A DNA stretch of 36,889 nt, from assembly GCA_017934175.1 (NCBI GenBank), contig JAGBKB010000013.1, positions 1-36,889 of the forward strand, read 5' to 3'. Positions 16,001 to 24,553 of the stretch are shown in pieces. Below the pieces are notes generated by a model. The model was not told the DNA's origin and made no database searches. It was given only the letters and a program-made list of their open reading frames with translations. Positions within the stretch are counted from its first letter, which is position 1, and the number at the start of each line of letters is the position of its first letter. Both the position numbers and the translations under genes were made by a program. Source of the DNA: Lachnospiraceae bacterium (GTDB lineage Bacteria; Bacillota; Clostridia; Lachnospirales; Lachnospiraceae).

Positions 16001-19000
16001 CATTATAAATAGTATATCTTAATACAGTTCTATCAAGGTCGCCTCTACTTTGGTCATCATCAAGATATACAAGCAAACCTTTATTTATAAAGCCACCTGA
16101 CTGTGCATATTTCACAAATTTTGGTTCAGAAGAATCATAAACATTTTCTACCAAAGTTTGTGTGCCATCATCTACATATGTACCACCAAATAAACCTTTA
16201 CTATGTTGTTCGTTCTTTTCATTTGCAACAAAAGTTGATTCAACTTTAGGCCTTGGTTTTGGTTTTAATTCATACACAACAGTATTATTATCTGAATTTT
16301 CTCCAGAACTACCAAATATTGGGATTCCTCCTGTCTCTTGTTGATACCTTTCTATATCTTCAAAATAACCCATCTTATAGAAATTTGGGAAATTGTATAT
16401 AGGTATCGGTATACTAAGCAACACTGCATCTATCCATATTCTTATATATCCATCTACCGCAAAGCCCATAGGCCTTACATCAGCATATTTTTTGTGCACA
16501 TATGGATTATAAATAAACATAAGCCTAAGCATAAATCCACCACGAACACCTATACAATTCGCTATACCTACTCCGACATATGCTTGAGCATAAAGTATAG
16601 ATCTGATTAGAAACTCAAAATGAGTATTTTCCATCAATCCATCTATGAAACTCTGAGTCGGATCATTTAGCACTATGTGTGTATTAATATCAGTTGCTAA
16701 ACCAAATTCATTTACAAATGATATATTAACATCTCCACCAACATACACTGGTATACCATACACTAAGAAATAGAATGTATATTGTAAATCAAGTATAGCA
16801 CCAATATATCCACCTCCACCAGTAAACTCAAATCTATTTTGAACATAAGCTTCTGGATCGTAATAGAGCATAAACTCAAGATATATACCTACTATAGGCT
16901 CAAATGCCCAAGATGGTATGCCAAGAGTCATAGTCTTTGCTCGTTTTGTACCAGAATTCTTTATGAAGTTCTTCATGTCACCTAAGCCTTCTTTGAAATT
17001 AGATATGCCTACAGCAGATCCAGTATCTGAAACCCATTTTCCATTACTATCAAAACGATTGCCACCACCATTAAATTTCTTTCCTATGAATAAACGAACT
17101 CTATCCCCATCCATTGCTATACCAAATGACAAGCCTAAAGCATTTACCATACAAGCAAGGTCGCCAAGTAAAGGCAACGAATATGAACCAGCCGCAGCAT
17201 TAGAAAATCTAATTTCAACAAGTGTAGGTTCTTGTTCTGCCTCTTCTATAAATGGCACTATAGTAGAAATAGCTTGATATGTCGTTTCATTGAAAATTGG
17301 TACATCAATCCTTGTACCAGTAGTATCATCATATCCTTTGCCATCTCCTACTTTTCTATCAGTTACAATTCTCACATAAAGCTTATCACCACTCATATAT
17401 TCTGAATAATGTCCTCGTTGAAAAGTATATGTAGCTGTCCATGTTGTCTGATCTGCATTTGATCTTGTAGCTTGTATCACTTTCTTAATATTGTGGCTCT
17501 TCATATCAACTACTAAGAACTCAACTCTCTTTACTTGCTCATCAGCTACTATCTCATTGCCATTTTCATCTTCATAAGTATATGTATAGTAAGATCCATT
17601 TGACTTCTTTGGTTGCACATGCGCTTGCAACATGGTAACTCTATCATTGATATATATAGCACTATTAATAGCACTTACAACACCACCATTAATGTCATTT
17701 ACAGTTACACCCCTGATGTGTGGATGTGTATTATTAATATTACTAATTAATATCTCATCTATATTCACATCATACACTTCTTTAGTGAGTGTTCTATCAC
17801 CATCTTGATAATGTATATTATATTGCTTAGTTACTCTATGATTTTGATTCAACTGAACAATGTGATATTTTTCTACACCATAACTTATAACCTTGATTTT
17901 CTGATAATATCCAGCCTTGCCTTTTCCTGGGATAGTAGCAAAGTTTCCTTCTTTATCTGAATAAGCAAAACGAGTATTGTCAACTATAACTCCTATATTA
18001 GAAGCTGCTTGCCAATATCTATCTATGGTCTTTCCACCTATAGGCGTCTCTTCATAATATGCAGCACCTGATATAGAATAATCTATACTATCTCCAGCCT
18101 CACAAGTAAGATACAATACATTATCCTGCACTTGTTCTGAGCCAAGGAAATAATAATCATTTTGCATATATTTAATATTATCTTTAAATGCTTCTTGCCA
18201 TACAGGTGAATAATTGTTATCTATACATTTTGCTTTAATATTAAAATACTTACCAGTTATTGTGCTACCATCTTCAGTAATATAATAATCATAATAATCA
18301 CCATTTTCTATCATCGTAGCATAAGTAAAGAAACCATACGAAGTATCAAAATTGTCTCTTAAATCTTTTTTAAGTCGTACAACTACATGATTATTATTTT
18401 CTGATAACGAAGGTACAACTTTAATTTTAGAGTATTCTGCATTTAGTGGAAAATAATCACTCGTATCGGTAGGTCTCCTTATAGTTATCCATTCAGGCGA
18501 ATAAGGTTCTTCCCTAAAAATATTTAATCCATCACACTTAAAAATTGATGCATATTGTGGCTTTACAGTAACTGTGAAATGCAAAACATCTCCGATATTG
18601 TATGTCCAATCAGATGTTACTGAGCCATCTTCTTCCTCTGTAGTGCCTGTAGGATTTGTTCCCCAAATTTTTACATCTACTCTATCATCATTTACAAGGC
18701 GAACCTTAGCTGGTTTTACACCAAGTTCAACAAACAATGAATATTTTCCATTCCATCCACCACCTGGTCTTTCCATAGACCCTATGAATTCATCATTCTC
18801 TTTAGCAAAATCGTCAAACATTGCATATAAAATAGTAGTAGCACTTGTATTATTATTTGAAGTAATTTTTCTTGTTTTACCTGTGTCAGTATTTTTGATA
18901 TAAAGATTTTTTATATAAAATGGATTGTTAATAGTATTTTTTAATTTGATAGTAATAGGTTTATAGCGGTAAGCTACTACAGACCTATCAGTTTTGGCTC

Positions 19001-21521
19001 CATCAAATTCTACCTCAGCATATTGAGCATAATCATTTACATTAGTAGGATTTCCATTATTATCAATTAGTGGTGGTACAACTGATTCAAGAAGTGTAAC
19101 ATTATACATTCTATATATAGGTTTAACAGAATGAATTGTTACTTTTGGACTCTTTCTCCAACATCCACCATATCTTTCTACTAAAAACTCTATAGTTGAA
19201 TTTCTTTTTTTATTTTCAAGTATAAAATTTCTTTTCTCATGGTCCCAAGTTCTCTGATAATCTTTATACATCTTGTTCTTTCGCCAATCTCCATTATCTG
19301 TAACATAATGAGATACAGTTATTTCTGCATTACCTTTATTGCAAGACCATTCGAACTGATATCCAAGTATATCTTTCTCACCTTTATCAAAATTAAAATC
19401 AAATGCCATGTCAGCATATTCACCCCACACGCTGTTATTATCAAGATATACTTGATACCCTTTCCCCTCATTTATTAAACGATGGTAAGAATTACTATTA
19501 CATCCATCTGAACCACACCAATATAAATATTCATCTAATTGCAAAGTTTCGCCTGTGACTATAGAGTCCATATCTATATCACTAGCGCCCGCTCCGAATA
19601 AAGTATTACTTGAAGGTGGCTTAAGTTCTTCATTGCTTCCTAATAGTTTGCCAGTATCTTTTAATATCTTTTCATCAACATATTTAAAATTTTTATCGGT
19701 CTTTCTTATAGTGCAAAAAGCATCGGCCTTTTCACCTATGAGAGCACCCTGCGGTTCTTGAAGTTTTAATTTAAAACTCAAATCATCTGTAGCAAAACTT
19801 GAAACTATAGGTATTTTTATTTTACGAGTATTCACACCAAAACCGAATATTAGTTTCGCATGAACAATAGAATAATCCCTGCCGCCTTTTGCAGTTATGT
19901 CTTCACTATCAATCATACAAGTTGCAATTCCAGATGTAACACCACTTCTTTCTATCTCTACAGTTAAATATCCATCTTTTGGTTCATAATTAGTCTTTGT
20001 AAAATTAATATATGATGGTTCCTCATCTTCATCATCATGTATAATCATAGTTAAACTTGAATACATTCCAGCAACTTCACTATCTTCTACACTTGACAAA
20101 TTAAATGTTACCTGTCTATCACCTCTATATTTTGCATCATTATAAATACTTAACTCAATAGTTTTTTCTGTTTGGCCTATTGCAAAATTCAATATCACAT
20201 ATGCAGATTTCAATTCTTCTTCTACTGCCTCAACACCTTCTGACAAAAACGATTTGTCGTTCAAAGAATTAGGATTTAAGTTTAAAATATCATTTTTACT
20301 TCTATCAGGCAACACTACTTTTCTATCATCTTTAAGACCAGTAGCCATCTCAAATCCCTCAGTAATAGACATAGTTGCCTTAGTGATTTCATATTGAATT
20401 TTGTCATCACTATATACTATATCTGACTCTGAAGCAATTGTGTATTCATGACTAGTAATCTCATCACTTACGGCTTCACTCGACACCACTGTAGTTGTAG
20501 TTTGCTCATTGGCTGTTGTTTGCTCTTCAGTTGTTGTTTGTTCTTCAGTTGTTGTTTGCTCTTCAGTTGTTGTTTGCTCTTCAGTTGTTGTTTGCTCCTC
20601 AGTTGTTGTTTGCTCTTCAGTTGTTGTTTGTTCTTCAGTTGTTGTTTGCTCTTCAGTTGTTGTTTGCTCTTCAGTTGTCGTTTGCTCTTCAGTTGTTGTT
20701 TGTTCTTCAGTTGTTGTTTGCTCTTCATTTGTTGTTTGCTCTTCGTCAGTATTTGTAAATCCATTTACAGTTGCTTTAGAACTTTGCTCTTCAGATTGCT
20801 CAAAACTATCACCAATATTTTCACTTGTACTTATGGTTGTTGTAGTTTGTTCTTCTTTTTCATCTTCTAAAGTTGTATCGTCTTTTTTGCTTTTACTTGT
20901 GGGTTCAACTATATCTTTTTCATTATCTTCTTTTGCATCTGTGCCTTCTATTACTTTATTAAATAAATTTTTCGCATCATTCGCAAGCGATTCTTTTTCT
21001 TCGTCAGATATTACATAATTATCTTTTTCCTCATCTGTCATTATATTGTCCAGATCAATAGAACCATCAATTATAGCATCAGAATAATTATATTCCTCGT
21101 ATTTATTGCTTTTCATGTATTCTTCCATTGACTTTGAAACAGATTTATTCTGTACTTTTTCAGAAAAATTTCCTTTATCAATTATTCTTATGCTGTAATC
21201 TCTATCATACTTACCTGACATATCTATCATAGTAAGTTTTACTTTACCTGTTTTTGATGCATCACCTTTTCTTTTAACTTTAAATAAGTACTTGCCTTTA
21301 AATTCATTTTCTTTCACTTCAAAAACTTTATGTGGCATATAAAACATGCCGTCATCCACAAGCAACTCATCAATTTCTACCTCTTGTACAAATTGGTAAA
21401 TTGTTTCTTTTGCATACATCGAAAAGTTATTCAGATTTGCAAGTAGCATACTAACAATAAGGATTGCACTTATCCTTTTCTTTACAACTTTCCAAGTTTT
21501 AATCAAATAATCTTTTGACAT
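13005..21521 (-). CDS. Giant secreted multidomain surface protein with cell-wall-binding repeats
   Basis: 2838 residues. A signal peptide covers residues 1-38 (ISAILIVSMLLANLNN, likely cut after SMYA). Residues 40-255 are charged. Residues 258-342 are about 14 TTEEQT hexapeptides. Residues about 460-610 look like Calx-beta domains (GGRDYSIVHAKLIFGFGV). Residues 1440-1715 are unusually hydrophobic and beta-like (YIGAILDLQYTFYFLVYG). Residues about 1780-2330 contain several blade-like units (KILLAWAS, KTYLFWIQ, NIYIAWQE), suggesting a beta-propeller. Two CARDB-like segments follow, then a BIG2 domain (2570-2643), a Pro/Gly-rich linker (2645-2685), and at least two cell-wall-binding repeats at about 2765-2825 (KMVTGWKKIGNDWYYF). 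No LPXTG signal is seen, so attachment is probably non-covalent. GAGGAG precedes the ATG. Adhesion or envelope function is inferred only. Confidence 0.82.
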   Translation of the reverse strand: MSKDYLIKTWKVVKKRISAILIVSMLLANLNNFSMYAKETIYQFVQEVEIDELLVDDGMFYMPHKVFEVKENEFKGKYLFKVKRKGDASKTGKVKLTMIDMSGKYDRDYSIRIIDKGNFSEKVQNKSVSKSMEEYMKSNKYEEYNYSDAIIDGSIDLDNIMTDEEKDNYVISDEEKESLANDAKNLFNKVIEGTDAKEDNEKDIVEPTSKSKKDDTTLEDEKEEQTTTTISTSENIGDSFEQSEEQSSKATVNGFTNTDEEQTTNEEQTTTEEQTTTEEQTTTEEQTTTEEQTTTEEQTTTEEQTTTEEQTTTEEQTTTEEQTTTEEQTTTEEQTTANEQTTTTVVSSEAVSDEITSHEYTIASESDIVYSDDKIQYEITKATMSITEGFEMATGLKDDRKVVLPDRSKNDILNLNPNSLNDKSFLSEGVEAVEEELKSAYVILNFAIGQTEKTIELSIYNDAKYRGDRQVTFNLSSVEDSEVAGMYSSLTMIIHDDEDEEPSYINFTKTNYEPKDGYLTVEIERSGVTSGIATCMIDSEDITAKGGRDYSIVHAKLIFGFGVNTRKIKIPIVSSFATDDLSFKLKLQEPQGALIGEKADAFCTIRKTDKNFKYVDEKILKDTGKLLGSNEELKPPSSNTLFGAGASDIDMDSIVTGETLQLDEYLYWCGSDGCNSNSYHRLINEGKGYQVYLDNNSVWGEYADMAFDFNFDKGEKDILGYQFEWSCNKGNAEITVSHYVTDNGDWRKNKMYKDYQRTWDHEKRNFILENKKRNSTIEFLVERYGGCWRKSPKVTIHSVKPIYRMYNVTLLESVVPPLIDNNGNPTNVNDYAQYAEVEFDGAKTDRSVVAYRYKPITIKLKNTINNPFYIKNLYIKNTDTGKTRKITSNNNTSATTILYAMFDDFAKENDEFIGSMERPGGGWNGKYSLFVELGVKPAKVRLVNDDRVDVKIWGTNPTGTTEEEDGSVTSDWTYNIGDVLHFTVTVKPQYASIFKCDGLNIFREEPYSPEWITIRRPTDTSDYFPLNAEYSKIKVVPSLSENNNHVVVRLKKDLRDNFDTSYGFFTYATMIENGDYYDYYITEDGSTITGKYFNIKAKCIDNNYSPVWQEAFKDNIKYMQNDYYFLGSEQVQDNVLYLTCEAGDSIDYSISGAAYYEETPIGGKTIDRYWQAASNIGVIVDNTRFAYSDKEGNFATIPGKGKAGYYQKIKVISYGVEKYHIVQLNQNHRVTKQYNIHYQDGDRTLTKEVYDVNIDEILISNINNTHPHIRGVTVNDINGGVVSAINSAIYINDRVTMLQAHVQPKKSNGSYYTYTYEDENGNEIVADEQVKRVEFLVVDMKSHNIKKVIQATRSNADQTTWTATYTFQRGHYSEYMSGDKLYVRIVTDRKVGDGKGYDDTTGTRIDVPIFNETTYQAISTIVPFIEEAEQEPTLVEIRFSNAAAGSYSLPLLGDLACMVNALGLSFGIAMDGDRVRLFIGKKFNGGGNRFDSNGKWVSDTGSAVGISNFKEGLGDMKNFIKNSGTKRAKTMTLGIPSWAFEPIVGIYLEFMLYYDPEAYVQNRFEFTGGGGYIGAILDLQYTFYFLVYGIPVYVGGDVNISFVNEFGLATDINTHIVLNDPTQSFIDGLMENTHFEFLIRSILYAQAYVGVGIANCIGVRGGFMLRLMFIYNPYVHKKYADVRPMGFAVDGYIRIWIDAVLLSIPIPIYNFPNFYKMGYFEDIERYQQETGGIPIFGSSGENSDNNTVVYELKPKPRPKVESTFVANEKNEQHSKGLFGGTYVDDGTQTLVENVYDSSEPKFVKYAQSGGFINKGLLVYLDDDQSRGDLDRTVLRYTIYNADTETWTTPQNVWEGNTTADFSPTLCYCGDKILLAWASRPDTVDEDTPKAELLKKMEIWTAFFDCSTEQFESVTRITNDDSYDYYPQLVKEDISNKIYLYYLKNGEVTDINDGNDLITNVQTETNRAHLMYMLYDDPDGTGYRWLRDYYYDYELRPDITPEEKQEFINTWHGQRFVDMSINIGGDTPSIDNPNFSDYAITSSRIVVANDDEKAGLQQIYDNYNAGIISQSEFFNQIMYYTFIHSKTYNVVAYSVEEDGNVDTKNDTEIYVKVKSATTSYTVRVTNNDVPDTMPKILNMTDKTYLFWIQNEKAIKMTTIDELVDKANAEDHASSEIITGSVDIMTTDKIVKGDKISNFYPFEGFDNIYIAWQENSNEIDYENFDPSAESSFKQDLYVSGLVKSETNEGKEVKSWSNPVRFTNNGKVNDLPTAVDLHGKLVLVNNQYNLTSVDDGETYEITNSNLTAMLYKQQSSLKIRDVNCDLVETYDNGNKKYRVYIYLNNEGLFNAKGYNFNGNITYDGNALTSISGDSEDHVIPGGTTRIGGYSIVSTLSNVTAPIYVTLTPEQQKHLDKAKVTLYVDEKSIVGSNTGVTSSKDLFDIKEEYQFVVDETENEKQSYGNLKVTQEGDTFTVEGVLLNTGNSDSLGNEKIYVIDQDNWGVPIASSSYIDMKAGTQLQFAITIDKTVLDGVTNGVKDLVLYVANDDGKVFSTYEFATINAKVPYDFKVNGSDEDITIKVGESLELTSTYEPSERYKNAKVLYSSNNSEIATVLSNKLTGVATGSTVLTLTTKEFGGSKSINVTVLPADPKPPTPTPTPYYPPSGDGGSGGGGGGGGGGGAALPGANNGSMAPSVTNLSIFKIDTPIVESNKVSWVYDPIANIFKLNIDMDGKQVPAKNVFVTINELDMKEVDGIKIAKPSNNTYFFGENGNMVTGWVKTIDNKWYFFENAKGLNEGKMVTGWKKIGNDWYYFKEDGAMLISAVTPDGCIVDADGRWIG
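20495..20750. repeat. 18-bp coding tandem repeat (TTEEQT units)
   Basis: About 14 consecutive 18-bp units read on the plus strand as GTTGTTTGCTCTTCAGTT and encode TTEEQT. Eleven central units are almost identical, differing only by single silent changes; the outer ones (ANEQTT, NEEQTT, DEEQTT) are diverged. Since 18 is a multiple of three, unit gain or loss by slippage would change length without shifting frame. Confidence 0.9.
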
Positions 21522-21553
21522 AATTACTCCTCTTAATTTCTAATCAAAATTTA

Positions 21554-22630
21554 CTATGATTTTATCCTTTTATATGCTTCATTGTATTTTTCTTCAAAAC
21601 TTCCTAAATCTTTATATAGTTCATATTTATCTATATCATCTAAATTTGGGAAAATTGCTTCATTTCTAATTGCTTCTTCTCCATCCCTCTCTCTTATCAT
21701 ATCTATAGTTTTTAAATTCGCTATTCCATAGTGCATCTCATCATAGTTAAGTAATGCAATATCTGGTTCAAGCATAAAGTCTATCCACTTTTTTGCAAGC
21801 GACTTATTATTAGCATTTTTAGGGATTACCCAAGCATCTATAGTAAAGTTTACTCCCTCTTCAGGCAATATATATTCATACTCTGATGGTTTTCCTTCTG
21901 TCTGTATATACTCAACTTCTCCACTATACATAACTGCTATTGTACCATTTGCTCCTACCATCTTATCTCTTAAATCATCAATCATATATGCATTTACAAG
22001 AGGTTTTTGAATAATTAGGTCTTCAGTTGCCTTATTAAGTTCATCAATATTTTTTGAATTAAGAGAATAATGATTTTTCTTTAAGCCAACCATTATTAAA
22101 TCTCTCATGGCATCTTGCATAAGTATTTCGCCTTTGTATTCTTCTTTCCATAAGTCACTCCACTTTGTAGGATATGGCAAATGCTTTTTATCCAGTTCTG
22201 TTTTATTATAAATTAATCCTAAAGTAGAATGGACATAAGGCACAACATATGAATTGTTTGTATCAAATGAACTAATTATTTTTAGAATTCTTTTATCTAT
22301 GTTTTCATAATTAGCAAGTTCTTTTATGTCATATTCATAAAGTAGACCTTGGTTAATCATTTTTTCTATCATATAATCAGTTGGGCAAAGCACATCATAA
22401 ACTCTTGCACCAGATGATACTACTGCATACATTTCCTCATTCGTATCAAACTCATCATATATTACTTCACAATTATACTTATCTTCAAACTTTCCTATGA
22501 CAGATTTATCAATATAGATTCCCCAATTATACACATATAGTTTTTCTTTCTCTATATTAACTTTCTTAGAGCATCCTATACTGCAAAGTACAAACATCAA
22601 TATTATCAATAATTTTTTTTTGATTTTCAT
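21554..22630 (-). CDS. Polyamine ABC transporter substrate-binding lipoprotein (PotD-like)
   Basis: 358 residues with a lipoprotein signal (LIILMFVLCSIGCSKK, lipidated at the second Cys). The body follows the PotD/PotF family: YVYNWGIYIDKSVIGKFEDKYNCEV at the N-terminus, then VVSSGARVYDVLCPTDYMI, YVVPYVHSTLGLIYNK and INFTIDAWVIPKNA-type segments. It would capture spermidine, putrescine or a related ligand on the outer face of the membrane and deliver it to an ATP-driven permease. No potA, potB or potC gene is in the window, so it is a solitary binding protein. It follows lepA by 17 bp and precedes the giant surface protein by 32 bp. Confidence 0.85.
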   Translation of the reverse strand: MKIKKKLLIILMFVLCSIGCSKKVNIEKEKLYVYNWGIYIDKSVIGKFEDKYNCEVIYDEFDTNEEMYAVVSSGARVYDVLCPTDYMIEKMINQGLLYEYDIKELANYENIDKRILKIISSFDTNNSYVVPYVHSTLGLIYNKTELDKKHLPYPTKWSDLWKEEYKGEILMQDAMRDLIMVGLKKNHYSLNSKNIDELNKATEDLIIQKPLVNAYMIDDLRDKMVGANGTIAVMYSGEVEYIQTEGKPSEYEYILPEEGVNFTIDAWVIPKNANNKSLAKKWIDFMLEPDIALLNYDEMHYGIANLKTIDMIRERDGEEAIRNEAIFPNLDDIDKYELYKDLGSFEEKYNEAYKRIKS

Positions 22631-22647
22631 AAGTTCCTTTTATAAAA

Positions 22648-24459
22648 TTACTCCGCATCCAGTTTTAAAACAGCCATAAATGCACTTTGTGGTATCTCCA
22701 CCGCACCAAACTGTTTCATTCTTTTCTTTCCTTCTTTTTGCTTTTCAAGAAGTTTTTTCTTTCTTGTAATATCTCCACCATAGCATTTAGCAAGCACATC
22801 TTTTCTAAGTGCTTTTATTGTCTCTCTTGCTATAACTTTGCCACCTATTGCTGCTTGAAGTGGAATCTCAAAAAGTTGTCTCGGTATTTCTTCCTTTAAT
22901 TTTTCGCACATTTTTCTTCCTCTCTCTTCAGCCGAATCTCTAAATACTATAAAGGAAAGTGCATCAATATTTTCTTTATTTACTAATATATCAAGTTTAC
23001 AAAGATTTGATTTTTGATAACCTTTTAAATTATAATCAAGCGAAGCATATCCTCTACTTCTTGACTTAAGTGCATCAAAAAAGTCATATATAATTTCATT
23101 TAAAGGCAATTCATATTTTAAAACTGCCCTATTTTCTTCTATGTAATCAATATTAAGATAGACTCCCCTTCTCTCTTCACAAAGTTTCATAATAGAACCT
23201 ATATAATCTTTTGTAACCATAATTTCTGCATTTACTATTGGCTCTTCCATATGGTCTATATAAGAAGGGTCAGGTAGATTAGATGGGTTAGTAAGTATTT
23301 CCATAGTACCATCTGTCTTATACACATGGTACACAACAGATGGGGATGTAGTAACTAAATCTAAATCAAACTCTCTCTCAAGTCTTTCTTCTATAACATC
23401 AAGATGAAGTAATCCAAGGAATCCACATCTAAATCCAAATCCAAGTGCCACTGAAGTCTCTGGTTCATACTGAAGTGAGGCATCATTTAACTGTAATTTT
23501 TCAAGTGCTTCTCGCAAATCTGGATATTTTTGCCCATCACTTGGATAAAGACCGCAGTACACCATAGGAGTAACTTTTTTATAACCAGGTAGTGCTTCAC
23601 ATTCATTCATATATTCGGTTACAGTGTCACCAACTCTTGTATCTTTTATATTTTTTATCGAAGCAGTAATATAACCTACATATCCAGGATATAATTCTTC
23701 GCATGGTATAAATTTGCCAGCACCAAATACCCCTACTTCAACTGTTTCAAATACTGCTCCTGTTGCTATCATTTTTATTTTTGTTCCTTTTTTGACAGTC
23801 CCATCAAACACTCTTACAAACACTACAACACCTTTATAAGCATCATATATAGAATCAAATATAAGTGCCTTGAGAGGTTTCTTGTCATCCCCATTTGGTG
23901 ATGGAACTTTTTTTACTATTGCTTCTAATACATCGTGAACATTTATACCTGTCTTTGCAGATATTTTAGGCGCATTTTCACAATCTATCCCTATTACATC
24001 TTCTATTTCTTTACAAACTCTATCAGGCTCTGCAGACGGTAAATCTATTTTATTTATAACTGGTACAATTTCCAAATTATGGTCAAGTGCAAGATATACA
24101 TTAGCAAGAGTCTGTGCTTCTATACCTTGTGCTGCATCAACTACAAGAAGAGCACCTTCGCATGCTGCAAGCGACCTACTCACTTCATATGTAAAGTCAA
24201 CATGTCCTGGTGTATCAATTAAATTAAAAATGTATTCTTCGCCATTATCCGCTTTATATGTCACTCTTACTGTCTGCGATTTAATTGTGATGCCACGTTC
24301 TCTTTCTATGTCCATATTATCAAGTACTTGTTCTTTCATCTCTCTCTCTGTAAGAGTTCCTGTAAGTTCAAGTATTCTATCAGCCAAAGTACTTTTGCCA
24401 TGGTCAATGTGGGCAATAATTGAAAAATTTCTTATTTTGTTTTGCTCAATTCTCTGCAT
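22648..24459 (-). CDS. lepA: Translation elongation factor 4 (back-translocating GTPase LepA)
   Basis: Ribosome-associated GTPase of 603 residues, the normal length. The G motifs are AHIDHGKST (G1), DTPGHVDF (G3) and NKIDLP (G4), followed by an EF-G-like body and the LepA-specific C-terminus ([19 protein letters not shown]). The start ATG at 24459 fits family alignment ([15 protein letters not shown] follows), but there is no recognisable ribosome binding site. Instead, a 19-nt palindrome lies 11 nt upstream within the predicted leader. potD follows 17 bp downstream. Confidence 0.96.
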   Translation of the reverse strand: MQRIEQNKIRNFSIIAHIDHGKSTLADRILELTGTLTEREMKEQVLDNMDIERERGITIKSQTVRVTYKADNGEEYIFNLIDTPGHVDFTYEVSRSLAACEGALLVVDAAQGIEAQTLANVYLALDHNLEIVPVINKIDLPSAEPDRVCKEIEDVIGIDCENAPKISAKTGINVHDVLEAIVKKVPSPNGDDKKPLKALIFDSIYDAYKGVVVFVRVFDGTVKKGTKIKMIATGAVFETVEVGVFGAGKFIPCEELYPGYVGYITASIKNIKDTRVGDTVTEYMNECEALPGYKKVTPMVYCGLYPSDGQKYPDLREALEKLQLNDASLQYEPETSVALGFGFRCGFLGLLHLDVIEERLEREFDLDLVTTSPSVVYHVYKTDGTMEILTNPSNLPDPSYIDHMEEPIVNAEIMVTKDYIGSIMKLCEERRGVYLNIDYIEENRAVLKYELPLNEIIYDFFDALKSRSRGYASLDYNLKGYQKSNLCKLDILVNKENIDALSFIVFRDSAEERGRKMCEKLKEEIPRQLFEIPLQAAIGGKVIARETIKALRKDVLAKCYGGDITRKKKLLEKQKEGKKRMKQFGAVEIPQSAFMAVLKLDAE

Positions 24460-24470
24460 AATTTCAAAAT

Positions 24471-24489
24471 GGGCGGATAGTATCCGCCC
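24471..24489. repeat. GGGCGGATA-G-TATCCGCCC palindrome in the lepA leader
   Basis: Perfect palindrome with 9-bp arms, GC-rich in an AT-rich setting. On the plus strand it is followed by CCTACA. It lies in the transcript between the predicted lepA promoter and start codon, and only a short ATTTT follows it on that strand, so it is at best a weak terminator. It shares its core with the terminator at 7269-7295 and the GTAGGG word with the terminator at 31006-31036. Confidence 0.75.
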
Positions 24490-24516
24490 CTACAAATGTT
24501 CTAAATGTAACCAATC

Positions 24517-24546
24517 ATTTTATCATTATGGACTATCAAGTGACAA
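24517..24546 (-). promoter_or_regulatory. lepA: Candidate promoter of lepA
   Basis: On the minus strand the -35 box TTGTCA (24541-24546, 5 of 6) is separated by 18 bp from the -10 box TAAAAT (24517-24522), which has an extended TG element. It lies between the pgk stop and the lepA start and would give a leader of about 50 nt that contains the palindrome at 24471-24489. Confidence 0.55.
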
Positions 24547-24553
24547 ATATATA

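Noticed and set aside
20448-21018. Open frames on the plus strand and in the other minus frame across the repeat, encoding Cys/Val/Leu- or Lys/Gln-rich repeats
   Set aside because: They are by-products of an 18-bp repeat without stops in any frame. They have no ribosome binding site, and the TTEEQT frame is the one continuous with a signal peptide and domains.
24471-24489. The palindrome before lepA as the rho-independent terminator of gap-pgk
   Set aside because: Only a short ATTTT follows it on the transcribed strand, and a promoter candidate lies upstream of it, so it is better described as a leader element or repeat; a weak attenuator role stays possible.
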